From positions 4,121,013 through 4,185,012 of the forward strand of contig OZ251505.1 in assembly GCA_965242795.1 (NCBI GenBank): DNA of 64,000 nucleotides, given 5' to 3'. The notes under the pieces were generated by a model, which was not told where the DNA came from, made no database searches, and saw only the letters and a program-made list of their open reading frames with translations. Within the stretch, counting starts at the first letter, position 1, and each line of letters opens with the position of its first letter. Source of the DNA: Bin18 sp965242795 (GTDB lineage Bacteria > Desulfobacterota > Binatia > Bin18). Positions 15,913-23,785 of this stretch are shown here, piece by piece. The translations under genes and the position numbers were made by a program.

Positions 15913-17313
15913 ATGCGCACGTATCTGGGTCGACTTCTGCATCAGCGGGTGAGGGGGATCAGCCGCGGCGCGTCGCGGTTCGTGGCCGCGGCCGTCGCGG
16001 TCGGATTGCTCATCGCCGCACCGGACGCGCAGGCCGCGGTCGGGGAAGAGGCGCAATTCATATACAACACGTTCGCGTTCCTGATCTGGGGCGTGCTGGT
16101 CATGTGGATGTGCGCCGGGTTCACGATGCTGGAGTCCGGGTCGGTGCGCACCAAGAACGCATCGGTCATCTGCCTCAAGAACATCGGCCTGTATTCGATC
16201 GCCGGCTTGGCGTACTACCTGATCGGCTACAACCTGATGTACGTCGACGTGGGCAGCTTCATCGGCTCCGTGTCCTTGCTGTTCGCGGCGACCGCGGACG
16301 AAATCGCGGTGCTGGGCGGCAACGCCGCGTCCGAGACCGTGGCCGCGGTGGTCGCCGCGGGCAAGGCGAGCATGTCGGATTGGTTCTTCCAGATGGTGTT
16401 CGTGGCGACGACCGCGTCGATCGTGTCGGGCGCCTTGGCCGAACGGGTCAAACTGTGGTCGTTCTTCGTTTTCACGGCCGTGCTGACCACGATCATCTAC
16501 CCCATCATCGGGGCGTGGACGTGGGGCGGCGGCTGGCTGAGCGCAATGGGCTTCCAGGATTTCGCCGGCTCCACGATCGTCCACTCCACCGGCGGCTGGG
16601 CCGCGTTGGCCGGCGCGATGGTGGTGGGGCCGCGGCTGGGCAAGTTCCGCAAGGACGGCAGCGTCAAGCCCACCCCGCCGTCGAACGTGCCCGGCGTGAC
16701 GCTCGGCGTATTCATCCTGTGGATGGGGTGGTTCGGGTTCAACGGCGGATCGCAACTCGCGCTGGGGAGTGCCGCGGACACGGTCGCCATGAGCCACATC
16801 CTCGTCAATACGAATCTGGGTGCCGCGGCTGGCGTGATCGCGGCGATTGCGATGTCGCGTCCGATCCTGGGGCGCATCGACCTGATGGCCGGCCTGAACG
16901 GCGCGATTGCGGGGTTGGTGGCGATTACCGCGGGGCCGGACATCGTCAACAATTTCTGGGCGATCGTCATCGGCGCAATCGGCGGCGTGCTGTGCCTCGT
17001 GGGGATCAAACTGCTGGAAACCTGGCGGGTGGACGACGTGGTCGGCGCGGTGCCGGCCCACCTGTTCGCCGGCGTGTGGGGAACGTTGGCAGTTTGTATT
17101 GCGGGGGGCGGGAACCTGTTGGTCCAGCTCACCGGCATCGTGGCGGTAGGCGTCTTCGCATTCGGGTCGTGTTGGGCCATGTGGCAGATCCTGGCCCGGA
17201 CGATGGGCGCGCGGGTCGAACGCGACGTCGAGCTGCTCGGGCAGGACGTCGCCGAACTCGGGATCGAAGCCTATCCCGAATTCGTCTTGCTGCCCGAGGA
17301 GGATATCGAATAG
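15913..17313 (+). CDS. amt: ammonium transporter, Amt family
   Basis: 466 residues with a GGAGAGGGAGGA site before ATG 15913. It starts with a basic segment and a cleavable-looking signal (FVAAAVAVGLLIAAPDAQA), then about eleven transmembrane helices. Amt landmarks are GFTMLESGSVRTKNA, DFAGSTIVHSTGGWAALAGA, MGWFGFNGGSQLALG and GAVPAHLFAGVWGTLAV, with the pore His pair in the two His-containing blocks. No glnK lies beside it, which is unusual because amtB is normally paired with a PII gene. Its last 43 bp overlap the end of the convergent phosphoesterase gene. Confidence 0.93.
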   Translation: MRTYLGRLLHQRVRGISRGASRFVAAAVAVGLLIAAPDAQAAVGEEAQFIYNTFAFLIWGVLVMWMCAGFTMLESGSVRTKNASVICLKNIGLYSIAGLAYYLIGYNLMYVDVGSFIGSVSLLFAATADEIAVLGGNAASETVAAVVAAGKASMSDWFFQMVFVATTASIVSGALAERVKLWSFFVFTAVLTTIIYPIIGAWTWGGGWLSAMGFQDFAGSTIVHSTGGWAALAGAMVVGPRLGKFRKDGSVKPTPPSNVPGVTLGVFILWMGWFGFNGGSQLALGSAADTVAMSHILVNTNLGAAAGVIAAIAMSRPILGRIDLMAGLNGAIAGLVAITAGPDIVNNFWAIVIGAIGGVLCLVGIKLLETWRVDDVVGAVPAHLFAGVWGTLAVCIAGGGNLLVQLTGIVAVGVFAFGSCWAMWQILARTMGARVERDVELLGQDVAELGIEAYPEFVLLPEEDIE

Positions 17314-17897
17314 CCGCGCGAGTCGAGCGCGACGCGGTGGACGGCGGCCTGCCCCGTGCGGGTGTCGAACACCGCGTACGCGCCGCGGCGGTCCCGGTCG
17401 CGCGGCTGCGAACACGAGCCCGGGTTGATGATGGTGACGTTGCCGGCCCGGTGCACGAGCGGCACGTGGGTGTGGCCGTAGCACACCATGTCGTACGGCA
17501 GGGCCGCGAAGTCGTCCAACCGCGGGCTGCCCGGATAGATGTACTCTTCGTACGGCTCCCACGGGCTGGCGTGGACCATGAGGACTCTGACGCCGTCGAA
17601 GTCGAACGTGCGCGAGAGCGGGGCCTCGGCCAGAAAGGCGAGCGACTCCGCGGGAAACGTGGCGCGGCACTTTTCGAGATACGCGGGGTTACGTCCGCCG
17701 AACAACACGACTTCGTGGTTGCCCTGAATACACTGCACGCCGTGTCGTTGTAGCAGGGACACGGTATCCGGGCAGAACCGATACTCGCTGATCGCGTCGC
17801 CCGGGCACAGCAATACGTCGGTCGCGGGCATGTCGTCGAGCACGCGGCGCAGCGCGCCGGCGTCGGCGTGAATGTCGGACACGATGCCTATCTTCAT
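17271..17897 (-). CDS. YfcE/MJ0936-type metallophosphoesterase
   Basis: 208 residues. A compact calcineurin-like phosphoesterase: MKIGIVSDIHAD, LLCPGDAIS, CIQGNHE, MVHASPWEP, YGHTHVP and INPGSCSQPRD supply the full set of metal ligands. Such enzymes hydrolyse phosphodiesters; the natural substrate is not evident. The C-terminal SRGYSISSSGSKTNSG is encoded antisense to the last codons of amt, so the two convergent transcripts overlap. Confidence 0.85.
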   Translation of the reverse strand: MKIGIVSDIHADAGALRRVLDDMPATDVLLCPGDAISEYRFCPDTVSLLQRHGVQCIQGNHEVVLFGGRNPAYLEKCRATFPAESLAFLAEAPLSRTFDFDGVRVLMVHASPWEPYEEYIYPGSPRLDDFAALPYDMVCYGHTHVPLVHRAGNVTIINPGSCSQPRDRDRRGAYAVFDTRTGQAAVHRVALDSRGYSISSSGSKTNSG

Positions 17898-17982
17898 GTT
17901 GAGGAGCCCCGGTGCATCGAGTCAGAGGTGAAGGGAAGGGCAGACAAGATGATTCGAGTCCTCGTCCCGGCTTCCATGTTGA

Positions 17983-18400
17983 AAACTCTTCGACCTTTCA
18001 ATCCTTCGACAGGCTCAAAACCCCGCAAGCTCAGAGACCCTCTCACCCCCAAGTTCGTTGAGCCTGTCGAAACGAACCCCGACGTCACCTTGGCCTTCGC
18101 CCCCCGCCCCTTCAACTCTTCGACAAGCTCAGAGTCCAGCACGTTGGGCTTGATCCCTGAACTTGTCGAAGAGTGTCGAAACGGACGCGGGACCCTCTCG
18201 TATGAAATTCCCCTTCATTATGAGGATCCGCGGCGCCTCGGTGTCGGAAAGTCTGAAGAAAAAACGTTTGCGATCTCAAGGACTGACAGGCCGAACGTAT
18301 GGGCCGGACCCCGCGGCGGCAAGGGGCATGCTGCTTCCAACGGAAGGGTTCTTCCCTTCCCCCTCTCCCCTGGTGGGAGAGGGTCGGGGAGAGGGGGAGG
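17983..18400. repeat. cluster of dispersed TTCGACAGGCTCA repeats plus a GC hairpin
   Basis: The 522-bp gap after the phosphoesterase start has no gene. Copies of the repeat in both orientations occur at about 18001-18020, 18053-18077, 18113-18135 and 18158-18180. The unit with AGTTCGTTGAGCCTGTCGAA near 18052 recurs nearly unchanged at 50060. A CCCCTCTCCC...GGGAGAGGG hairpin lies near 18358-18400. Confidence 0.65.
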
Positions 18401-18419
18401 AAAAGCCGGGCAGCCGATT

Positions 18420-18980
18420 TCAAACCGGTGCGCTTTCGTCGAGCCTCTCGCCGTCGTGCAGCATCAACTCCAACTCCGGGGAGACGCCGCAGGCGCGGGC
18501 CAGGGCATTCAACAGGATGTCGGCGGCCAAGCGTTCTTCGCCCAAGCGGTCGCGGGCGTCCTTGACCAAGACGAGCGAAGAGACGCGCGCGCCCGCGGCA
18601 TCGTGCATGCCGACATGCAAACGGTGGGCGCCCTTCTTGGGCCGGTCGCTTCGCAGCGCGGCCGTACAGGAAACGCCGATCAGCGGTTCGGATGGGCGTC
18701 CCTCCTGTCTCGCAGGATGCAACGCCATTGCTCGCCGATACGCGGCGTGCGCCAGCGCGGCGGCGGTTTCCGGCGAGACGGCCTGCCGCGGGATGTCGCC
18801 GAGAAACGTTCCCAGCGCTGCAGCCGAGTAGGGAACGACGGCTTCGAGTACGGTCCGCGACGCTCCGGGTACGGCCAGCAGGTCGGCCAGGGCTTGCGAG
18901 CCGCCGCCGGTCACCGCCAGCACCGCCAAGCCGGGGCTGGCGTGAATGCGCGCGATGAGGCGTGCGCGGTCAGGCGTCAT
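18420..18980 (-). CDS. CinA C-terminal-like (nicotinamide-nucleotide amidase-like) protein
   Basis: 186 residues. AVTGGGSQALADLLAVPGAS, TVLEAVVPYSAAALGTFLGD and GVSCTAALRSDRPKKGAHR resemble the CinA/PncC domain, which deamidates NMN, but the core is diverged and a link to that reaction is not proven. Sequences of this type are often fused to or placed beside nucleotidyl transferases. It overlaps the BKACE gene by 4 bp (ATGA), so the two are translationally coupled. Confidence 0.7.
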   Translation of the reverse strand: MTPDRARLIARIHASPGLAVLAVTGGGSQALADLLAVPGASRTVLEAVVPYSAAALGTFLGDIPRQAVSPETAAALAHAAYRRAMALHPARQEGRPSEPLIGVSCTAALRSDRPKKGAHRLHVGMHDAAGARVSSLVLVKDARDRLGEERLAADILLNALARACGVSPELELMLHDGERLDESAPV

Positions 18981-19861
18981 GCCTCGGGTGCGAGCCGGTT
19001 CTGGATGATGCTACGCGCTTCGTCCGGCGTGGCGACTTCGTGGCCCATGCCGGTAATCGTGGCGACGGCGCGCTCGACGAGGTGCGGATTGCTCGGCTGC
19101 CCCTCGCGGGCGTAGTGGTGATCCTCCAACCCCAACCGCACGTGCCCGCCCAGACTGACGATCGTCGGCACGAACGGCAGGTTGTCGCCCCCGAGCGTGG
19201 CCGCGAACCAGTTGCAGCGCACGCCTTGCAGCATGTCCAGATAGGCTTCGAGGCTCTTGAGCGAGGGCGGCAGCCCGAACGGCAGTTCCGGCCCCCCGAA
19301 ATAGAACTTGAGCAGCAGCGGCTCGGTCAGCAACCCTTGGTCCAGAAACACGAGCACCGCGCGCAAAAAGCTCGGATCGAAAATCTGGAGCGTGGGCCGC
19401 ACCCCGCACTCGCGCGACCGTTCCAGAAAATAGCGGCTCGCCTCGTACGAGTTCCGATAGACGAACGGCTCGCCGGAGACGACCTTGGTGCGCGCGTCGT
19501 AGGAGACCAGATTCACCGAGCCAGGGTCGGCCCAGCCGAGGTCGGGCTTGGTGGCCGGGTCCTGCGCGAGTTCCATGAAGTGGGCGAACCGTTCGACCGC
19601 GCTGCCGCCGAACGGAAACGTGGGCCACAGAATCGGGTTGCACGCCGCGCGCGTGCGGGTGAACACCTCGCGGTAATAGGCCATGTCCTGCACCCATTTG
19701 CCCGTTTCCGGGTCGCGGACGTGAAAGTGGACTGCGGCCGCACCGGCGCGGCAGGTCGCAATGGCGTCCGCGGCGATGTCTTCCGGGCGATAGGCGATGT
19801 GCGGATTCATTGCCCGGTCGGCATTCCCGTTGATCGCCGCCTCGATCATGACCTTGGCCAT
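18977..19861 (-). CDS. BKACE (DUF849) beta-keto acid cleavage enzyme
   Basis: 294 residues. The family condenses a beta-keto acid with acetyl-CoA and cleaves it, as in 3-keto-5-aminohexanoate cleavage of lysine fermentation. Conserved pieces are MIEAAINGNADR, AGAAAVHFHVRDPETGKW with the Zn-binding HFH, and GLEDHHYAREGQPSNPHLVE near the C-terminus, the usual place for the last catalytic segment. The substrate differs between subgroups and cannot be read off here. First gene of a two-gene unit with the CinA-like gene. Confidence 0.88.
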   Translation of the reverse strand: MAKVMIEAAINGNADRAMNPHIAYRPEDIAADAIATCRAGAAAVHFHVRDPETGKWVQDMAYYREVFTRTRAACNPILWPTFPFGGSAVERFAHFMELAQDPATKPDLGWADPGSVNLVSYDARTKVVSGEPFVYRNSYEASRYFLERSRECGVRPTLQIFDPSFLRAVLVFLDQGLLTEPLLLKFYFGGPELPFGLPPSLKSLEAYLDMLQGVRCNWFAATLGGDNLPFVPTIVSLGGHVRLGLEDHHYAREGQPSNPHLVERAVATITGMGHEVATPDEARSIIQNRLAPEA

Positions 19862-20045
19862 ACGCCCTCCTTTGGATCCTGACTCCGCCGGACCCGCTTA
19901 CCGGATTCCCGGAAAAGGAGCAATTCGCCGCAGCCTGTCCGAATTCCTGTTTTCGGCTGCCGAGCCCTCGAGGTCTGGCGGTATCTCAGTTCCTCTTTCG
20001 CCCTCATCCCTTGATGCGTAGGGGCAACCCCCCGTGGTTGCCCTG

Positions 20046-20082
20046 GCGGGGGACGGGCAGGCACAGGGGCCTGCCCCTACGT
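20046..20082. repeat. left copy of a ~35-bp inverted repeat pair
   Basis: Core GGGCAGGCACAGGGGCCTG, itself partly palindromic, ending CCCCTACGT. The reverse complement occurs at 21458-21493 with only one G inserted or lost. The two copies bracket the orphan AbrB-type gene and hisF. The flanking gap 19862-20236 holds no gene; near 20019-20045 it has a related sequence (GTAGGGGCAACCCCCCGTGG). Confidence 0.75.
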
Positions 20083-20236
20083 ACCCTTCCCTCTAGGAGA
20101 GGGATCGACCGCAGCAGTGCATCACCCCGGGAAGAGCAAACCGATACGTTATTTTCAAACGCACATGCTCCCCTCGGTTGTTCGGTACGGCTTCATCCAT
20201 TACTGTCCGAACATCATATTTCGGAAGGGCGCGGGC

Positions 20237-20464
20237 ATGAAAACGACGACGCTTTCGAATACCGGAGAGATCACCATTCCCAAGACCATCTGCGCGGCAT
20301 ACGGATGGACGCCCGGCGTCGAATTCGTGATCGAGGAAGCCGGAGGCGGCATCCTCCTCAAACCGCGCAACCCGTTCCCAACGACCCGCGTCGAGGACGG
20401 CCTCGGTTGTGTCGGGTACGACGGCCCGGCAAAAACCGTCGAACAGATTTCTCAAGTCCGATAG
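20237..20464 (+). CDS. orphan AbrB/MazE-type antitoxin, shortened
   Basis: 75 residues from ATG 20237. The SpoVT-AbrB swapped-hairpin domain is clear: TTTLSNTGEITIPKTICAAY, GWTPGVEFVIEEAGGGILLK. The tail RVEDGLGCVGYDGPAKTVEQ is the segment that normally leads to the toxin-binding helix, but the frame stops soon after at SQVR, several residues short of the usual length of such antitoxins. No VapC follows; the next gene is hisF on the other strand. It is either a solitary regulator or the relic of a toxin-antitoxin pair whose toxin was lost. Confidence 0.7.
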   Translation: MKTTTLSNTGEITIPKTICAAYGWTPGVEFVIEEAGGGILLKPRNPFPTTRVEDGLGCVGYDGPAKTVEQISQVR

Positions 20465-20531
20465 AGCACTTGCCCGCAAGACCGGCCCGGATCACGCCCC
20501 GCCGTCGTGCTCGAACGCGGATAGCCCGGAC

Positions 20532-21314
20532 TCACATCCGTACGCGCACGCCACGCGCGGCCAGATACCGTTTGCATTCCAGGATGGTGTGCTCGCGGTA
20601 GTGGAAGATCGAGGCCGCCAGCGCGGCGTCGGCGCGGCCCGCGGTCAGCCCGTCGTAGATGTGCTCCAGCCCGCCGACGCCCCCCGAGGCGATCACCGGC
20701 ACGCGCACCGCGTCGGCAATCGCGCGCGTGAGCGGGATGTCGAATCCGCGGCGCGTGCCGTCGCGGTCCATACTGGTCAGCAGGATTTCGCCTGCGCCGC
20801 ACGCTTCCATACGCTGCGCCCAGGCGATCGCGTCGAGGCCCGTGGGGCGGCGCCCGCCGTGCGTAAAGACTTCCCACGGCCCGGCGTCCGCGGCGTGCGT
20901 CGTGGCGTCCGGCTTCCGTTTGGCGTCGATCGCGACCACGATGCACTGGCTGCCGAAGCGTTGCGCGGCTTCGCGCACGAACTCGGGGCGGTCCACCGCG
21001 GCCGTGTTGATGGACACCTTGTCCGCGCCCGCGTTGAGCAGGTTGCGGATGTCGCGCGTCTCCCGGACTCCGCCGCCCACGGTCAGCGGCATGAACACCG
21101 TCTCCGCGGTGCGGCGGACGACGTCGAGGATGATGCCGCGGTGTTCGTGCGACGCGGTAATGTCGAGAAAGGTGAGTTCGTCCGCGCCCTCGTCGTCGTA
21201 GCGTTGCGCAACCTCGACCGGGTCGCCGGCGTCGCGCAACTCCACGAAATTGACGCCCTTGACCACGCGCCCGTCCTTCACGTCCAGACACGGAATGATG
21301 CGTTTGCCGAGCAT
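20532..21314 (-). CDS. hisF: imidazole glycerol phosphate synthase, cyclase subunit
   Basis: 260 residues, full length. HisF closes the imidazole ring of IGP using ammonia from HisH. The (beta/alpha)8 barrel is marked by MLGKRIIPCLDVKDGRVVKG with catalytic D11, VGGGVRETRDIRNLLNAGAD, CIVVAIDAKR with the second catalytic Asp, TSMDRDGTRRGFD and VIASGGVGGLEHI. It is separated by some 15 kb from hisA, hisH, hisB and hisD in this window and lies inside inverted repeats, so it has been moved or the operon has been split. Confidence 0.96.
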   Translation of the reverse strand: MLGKRIIPCLDVKDGRVVKGVNFVELRDAGDPVEVAQRYDDEGADELTFLDITASHEHRGIILDVVRRTAETVFMPLTVGGGVRETRDIRNLLNAGADKVSINTAAVDRPEFVREAAQRFGSQCIVVAIDAKRKPDATTHAADAGPWEVFTHGGRRPTGLDAIAWAQRMEACGAGEILLTSMDRDGTRRGFDIPLTRAIADAVRVPVIASGGVGGLEHIYDGLTAGRADAALAASIFHYREHTILECKRYLAARGVRVRM

Positions 21315-21457
21315 GGATTTTCCGAGGCCGCACCCTTCCGAGCGAGGGAGGGAATGGCCGCGAAAGTCTGGGCGGGTCGCCGGACCCTGTCAAGCCGGGC
21401 GGACGCTTGGTAGTGTCTCGGTTTGAAATTTCTCTTTCGACGAAAGTCGGCCTCCGC

Positions 21458-21493
21458 ACGTAGGGGCAGGCCCCTGTGCCTGCCCGTCCCCGC
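21458..21493. repeat. right copy of the ~35-bp inverted repeat pair
   Basis: Starts ACGTAGGGGCAGGCCCCTGT and matches the reverse complement of 20046-20082 except for a single-base indel in the G run. It lies immediately before the stop codon side of the gene at 21495. Confidence 0.75.
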
Positions 21494-21494
21494 T

Positions 21495-22403
21495 TCAAAT
21501 TGAGACACGACCGGACGCCTGCTCCGGGGGCCGTCGGTTCGCGTCCTCGGCCCAGACGACGTTGCGATAGTCGAGCCGGCGCGAGCCGATGACGTTGAAC
21601 TTGACCGTCTCGAAGTACGGCGACAGGTCGAAGTCGCGCGGCGTGATGAGCGTCGGATGCCGGCGGTGGAACACGGGCCGGACGTCTTCCTCCGGTGCCC
21701 CGAAGGAAAAGAATCGCTGGTAGAAGGGCGGCGGGTCCGGGTCCGGCGCGACCTCCACGCGGGGCAGGATCGGAAAGCCGACTTTCACGAACGCCGAGGC
21801 GATCATGCTGGAACAGATCACCTGCGTGGGCTCTCCGCTGCCGATCCGCAGCGCGGTGTGCCGAAAGCGCCGCGGCACCAGGCTGAAGGGCAGGAAATAG
21901 CGCCCCAGATCGAAGATGTTCTTCAGGTCGTAGGTATAGCCGAGTTGGCCGATCACCTCGTCCAGCAGCACTTGCCGGTCCGCGTCTTGCAGATTGTGCG
22001 GATGGCAGATGCGGATGTTGTGTGCGGCGTATTTCGACAGCGGCGACATCACCACGCCCCGGGCGGCCAGCGCCTCCACGAGCAGGCAGTCCGCCTCGTC
22101 CCCGAACTCTTCTCGCGCTTGCGCCGCCAGCGGATGGTTGCGCCGCAACAGTTCGTCGCCGATGTACAACGCCGAGTGGGACCAGGAACTCTGCGTGAGA
22201 TATTTGACCGCCTCGCTGATGCGCTGCGAGCCTTCCACGAGCAGCACGTCGCCTTTTTGCAAGTGGCGTCGGAGGGCGTCCAGGTCGTTGGGAAAACGGA
22301 ACGCATAATTCTTCAGCGGCTTGGTGAGCAGGCCGACGAACCAGCCGACGATCGTCTGCCGCACGCGCCGCGGGAGGCGCTCGACGATGGGGGTAGGGGT
22401 CAT
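21495..22403 (-). CDS. YiiX/YaeF-like permuted NlpC/P60 papain-fold hydrolase
   Basis: 302 residues from ATG 22403. The order is a His block first (YLTQSSWSHSALYIGDELL) and a Cys block later (PTQVICSSMIASAFVKVGFP), as in circularly permuted NlpC/P60 enzymes of the YiiX/YebB type. The region between has LVEALAARGVVMSPLSKY. Members are thought to act on lipids or acyl-amide bonds, but the substrate here is unknown. The N-terminus has a short hydrophobic stretch (IVGWFVGLLTKPLKN) rather than a clear signal peptide. A much longer upstream frame is not protein-like. Confidence 0.75.
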   Translation of the reverse strand: MTPTPIVERLPRRVRQTIVGWFVGLLTKPLKNYAFRFPNDLDALRRHLQKGDVLLVEGSQRISEAVKYLTQSSWSHSALYIGDELLRRNHPLAAQAREEFGDEADCLLVEALAARGVVMSPLSKYAAHNIRICHPHNLQDADRQVLLDEVIGQLGYTYDLKNIFDLGRYFLPFSLVPRRFRHTALRIGSGEPTQVICSSMIASAFVKVGFPILPRVEVAPDPDPPPFYQRFFSFGAPEEDVRPVFHRRHPTLITPRDFDLSPYFETVKFNVIGSRRLDYRNVVWAEDANRRPPEQASGRVSI

Positions 22404-22459
22404 GCGCGTGTCCTTCGGCGTGATTCTAGGACACGCCCGCGGGCGGGGACAAGCGGAGG

Positions 22460-22585
22460 GGGGAATTGTGGATTGTGGATCGCTGATTGCGGTGCGCTGA
22501 GCCTGTCGAAGCGTGGATTGTGAATCGCGGTGCGCCGAGCCTGCGGTCCCTGAGCCTGTCGAAGGGTCGAAAGGTCGAAGCGTGT
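22460..22585. repeat. GATTGTG-type and GAGCCTGTCGAAG repeats
   Basis: The 363-bp gap before the CBS gene starts with short direct repeats (ATTGTGGATTGTGGAT near 22468), then three copies of the dispersed repeat in inverse orientation (CTGAGCCTGTCGAAG at about 22497 and 22553, plus a decayed one at 22540). The same GATTGTGGATT iterations occur at 31132 and 31614 next to the restriction genes. Confidence 0.65.
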
Positions 22586-22766
22586 TGCGGCCGGCCGATG
22601 TCCTTTCACTGGAGACGTGCCGGGCGCTGTTGCGAAGCGCGTGGCTGGTGGGCTGATTTGGAGGAGGGGAAACCCCCCAGTTCTTCGTCCTCAGTAGAGC
22701 CATGTCCGGGAAAATCCATTGTGCTACGGTTGGGCGACTCCGAACGACGCAATGGAGAGTGCCCGC

Positions 22767-23192
22767 ATGGCTGACGACACGCCCATCCCGCACCGGGTCC
22801 GCGAGGTGATGACCCGCGAGCCGGTGACCCTGACGCCCGAGCAGTCGTTCGGCGAGGCGCTCGCCCTGTTGGCCCGAAACCGGTTCCGGCATCTGCTGGT
22901 CGTCGATGACACGGCGCGGCTGGCCGGCGTGCTGTCCGACCGCGACTTGCTGCGCACCATGAGCCGCACGCCCGACCTGGACCGCGCCACGGTCGCGGAC
23001 GTCATGCAATCCGACGTGGTGAGCGTCGAGCCGCAGACCCTGCTGTCCGACGCCGCGGCGCAGATGCTCGACCGCCGCATCAACTGCCTCCCCGTGGTCG
23101 AGGCCGGCCGCCTGTGCGGCATCCTCACCTCGACCGATCTGCTACGCGCCTTCCACCGCCTCCAGGAACGGGCAGAAGGGCAGGGCGCGTGA
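22767..23192 (+). CDS. CBS-domain protein
   Basis: 141 residues from ATG 22767 (GGAGAG upstream). Two tandem CBS motifs fill the protein: VREVMTREPVTLTPEQSFGE with LLVVDDTARLAGVLSDRDLL, and VADVMQSDVVSVEPQTLLSD with LPVVEAGRLCGILTSTDLLR. Paired CBS motifs bind adenosyl ligands such as AMP, ATP or SAM and act as sensors. It is a stand-alone module with no fused effector, so its target is unknown. An ATG at 22752 would add five residues. Confidence 0.85.
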   Translation: MADDTPIPHRVREVMTREPVTLTPEQSFGEALALLARNRFRHLLVVDDTARLAGVLSDRDLLRTMSRTPDLDRATVADVMQSDVVSVEPQTLLSDAAAQMLDRRINCLPVVEAGRLCGILTSTDLLRAFHRLQERAEGQGA

Positions 23193-23231
23193 CCGGACTC
23201 CTTCTCAGAATGCAATGAAGGAGGCGATAGA

Positions 23232-23426
23232 ATGGACCGGAATACCTATCCCACGGGGTGGAACGACACGCGGGTTCGCAAGGTTATCGACGACATCGAA
23301 GCCCGAACGGAAGAAGAAACCATTGCCGAAGACGAGGCCGCCTTCGGACAGGATACGCGGGGCTTTTCGTTAGGCTCAGGGACCGCAACCTCAGGGACCA
23401 CCGGGAGGGGGAAAACGGCGAACTGA
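23232..23426 (+). pseudogene. antitoxin-like gene with 3' end replaced by dispersed repeat
   Basis: 64 residues. Residues 1-41 (YPTGWNDTRVRKVIDDIEAR, TEEETIAEDEAAFGQDT) closely match the antitoxin-like protein at 34366-34566 (FPRGWDEERVQRLIQRYESQ, TEDEALAEDEAAFEDTT). After that the DNA changes to two copies of the repeat (GGCTCAGGGACC at 23372 and CTCAGGGACCACCGGGAGG at 23391), encoding LGSGTATSGTTGRG, and the expected helix VMEIPNELVPAVRALL is missing. No toxin of the DUF4258 type is beside it. I read it as a truncated relic. Confidence 0.65.
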
Positions 23427-23455
23427 GACGCTTCCATCCGTCGGTTTGTCTTGAG

Positions 23456-23482
23456 TGGACAAGGGGGCGCGTTGCCTATACT
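23456..23482 (+). promoter_or_regulatory. possible promoter of the Phd-NYN pair
   Basis: TATACT (23477-23482) is a good -10 box. TGGACA (23456-23461) lies 15 bp before it, a short spacing. It is the only candidate seen in the 89 bp before the antitoxin gene. Confidence 0.3.
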
Positions 23483-23515
23483 GGAAACTCACTATGGTTT
23501 CGGAGGGTCGAACCG

Positions 23516-23785
23516 ATGGCGAACAGCATAACGTACTCACGGGCCAAGGCTGAACTCGCCTTACTGTGCGACCAGGTGATCGCCACGCGCGAACCCGTGA
23601 TTATCCGGCGGGACAGTGCGGATGACGTCGCACTGCTTCCCGCGGACGAGTTGTCCGGCTTGTTGGAGACGATTCATTTGCTCCGGTCTCCCCGGAATGC
23701 CCAACGTCTCTTTACGGCGCTCGACCGGGCGCGAACCGAGGAATGTCCGCCTTCTTCGGTGGAAGACCTGCGCAGGCAGTTATGA
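23516..23785 (+). CDS. Phd/YefM-type antitoxin
   Basis: 89 residues with GGAGGG 8 bases before ATG 23516. The YefM pattern is clear: ITYSRAKAELALLCDQVIAT, REPVIIRRDSADDVALLPAD, ELSGLLETIHLLRSPRNAQR, and a C-terminal EDLRRQL. YefM usually pairs with YoeB or RelE. Here its stop codon overlaps the start of an NYN-domain gene (ATGA at 23782), so it is translationally coupled to a different kind of nuclease. Confidence 0.85.
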   Translation: MANSITYSRAKAELALLCDQVIATREPVIIRRDSADDVALLPADELSGLLETIHLLRSPRNAQRLFTALDRARTEECPPSSVEDLRRQL

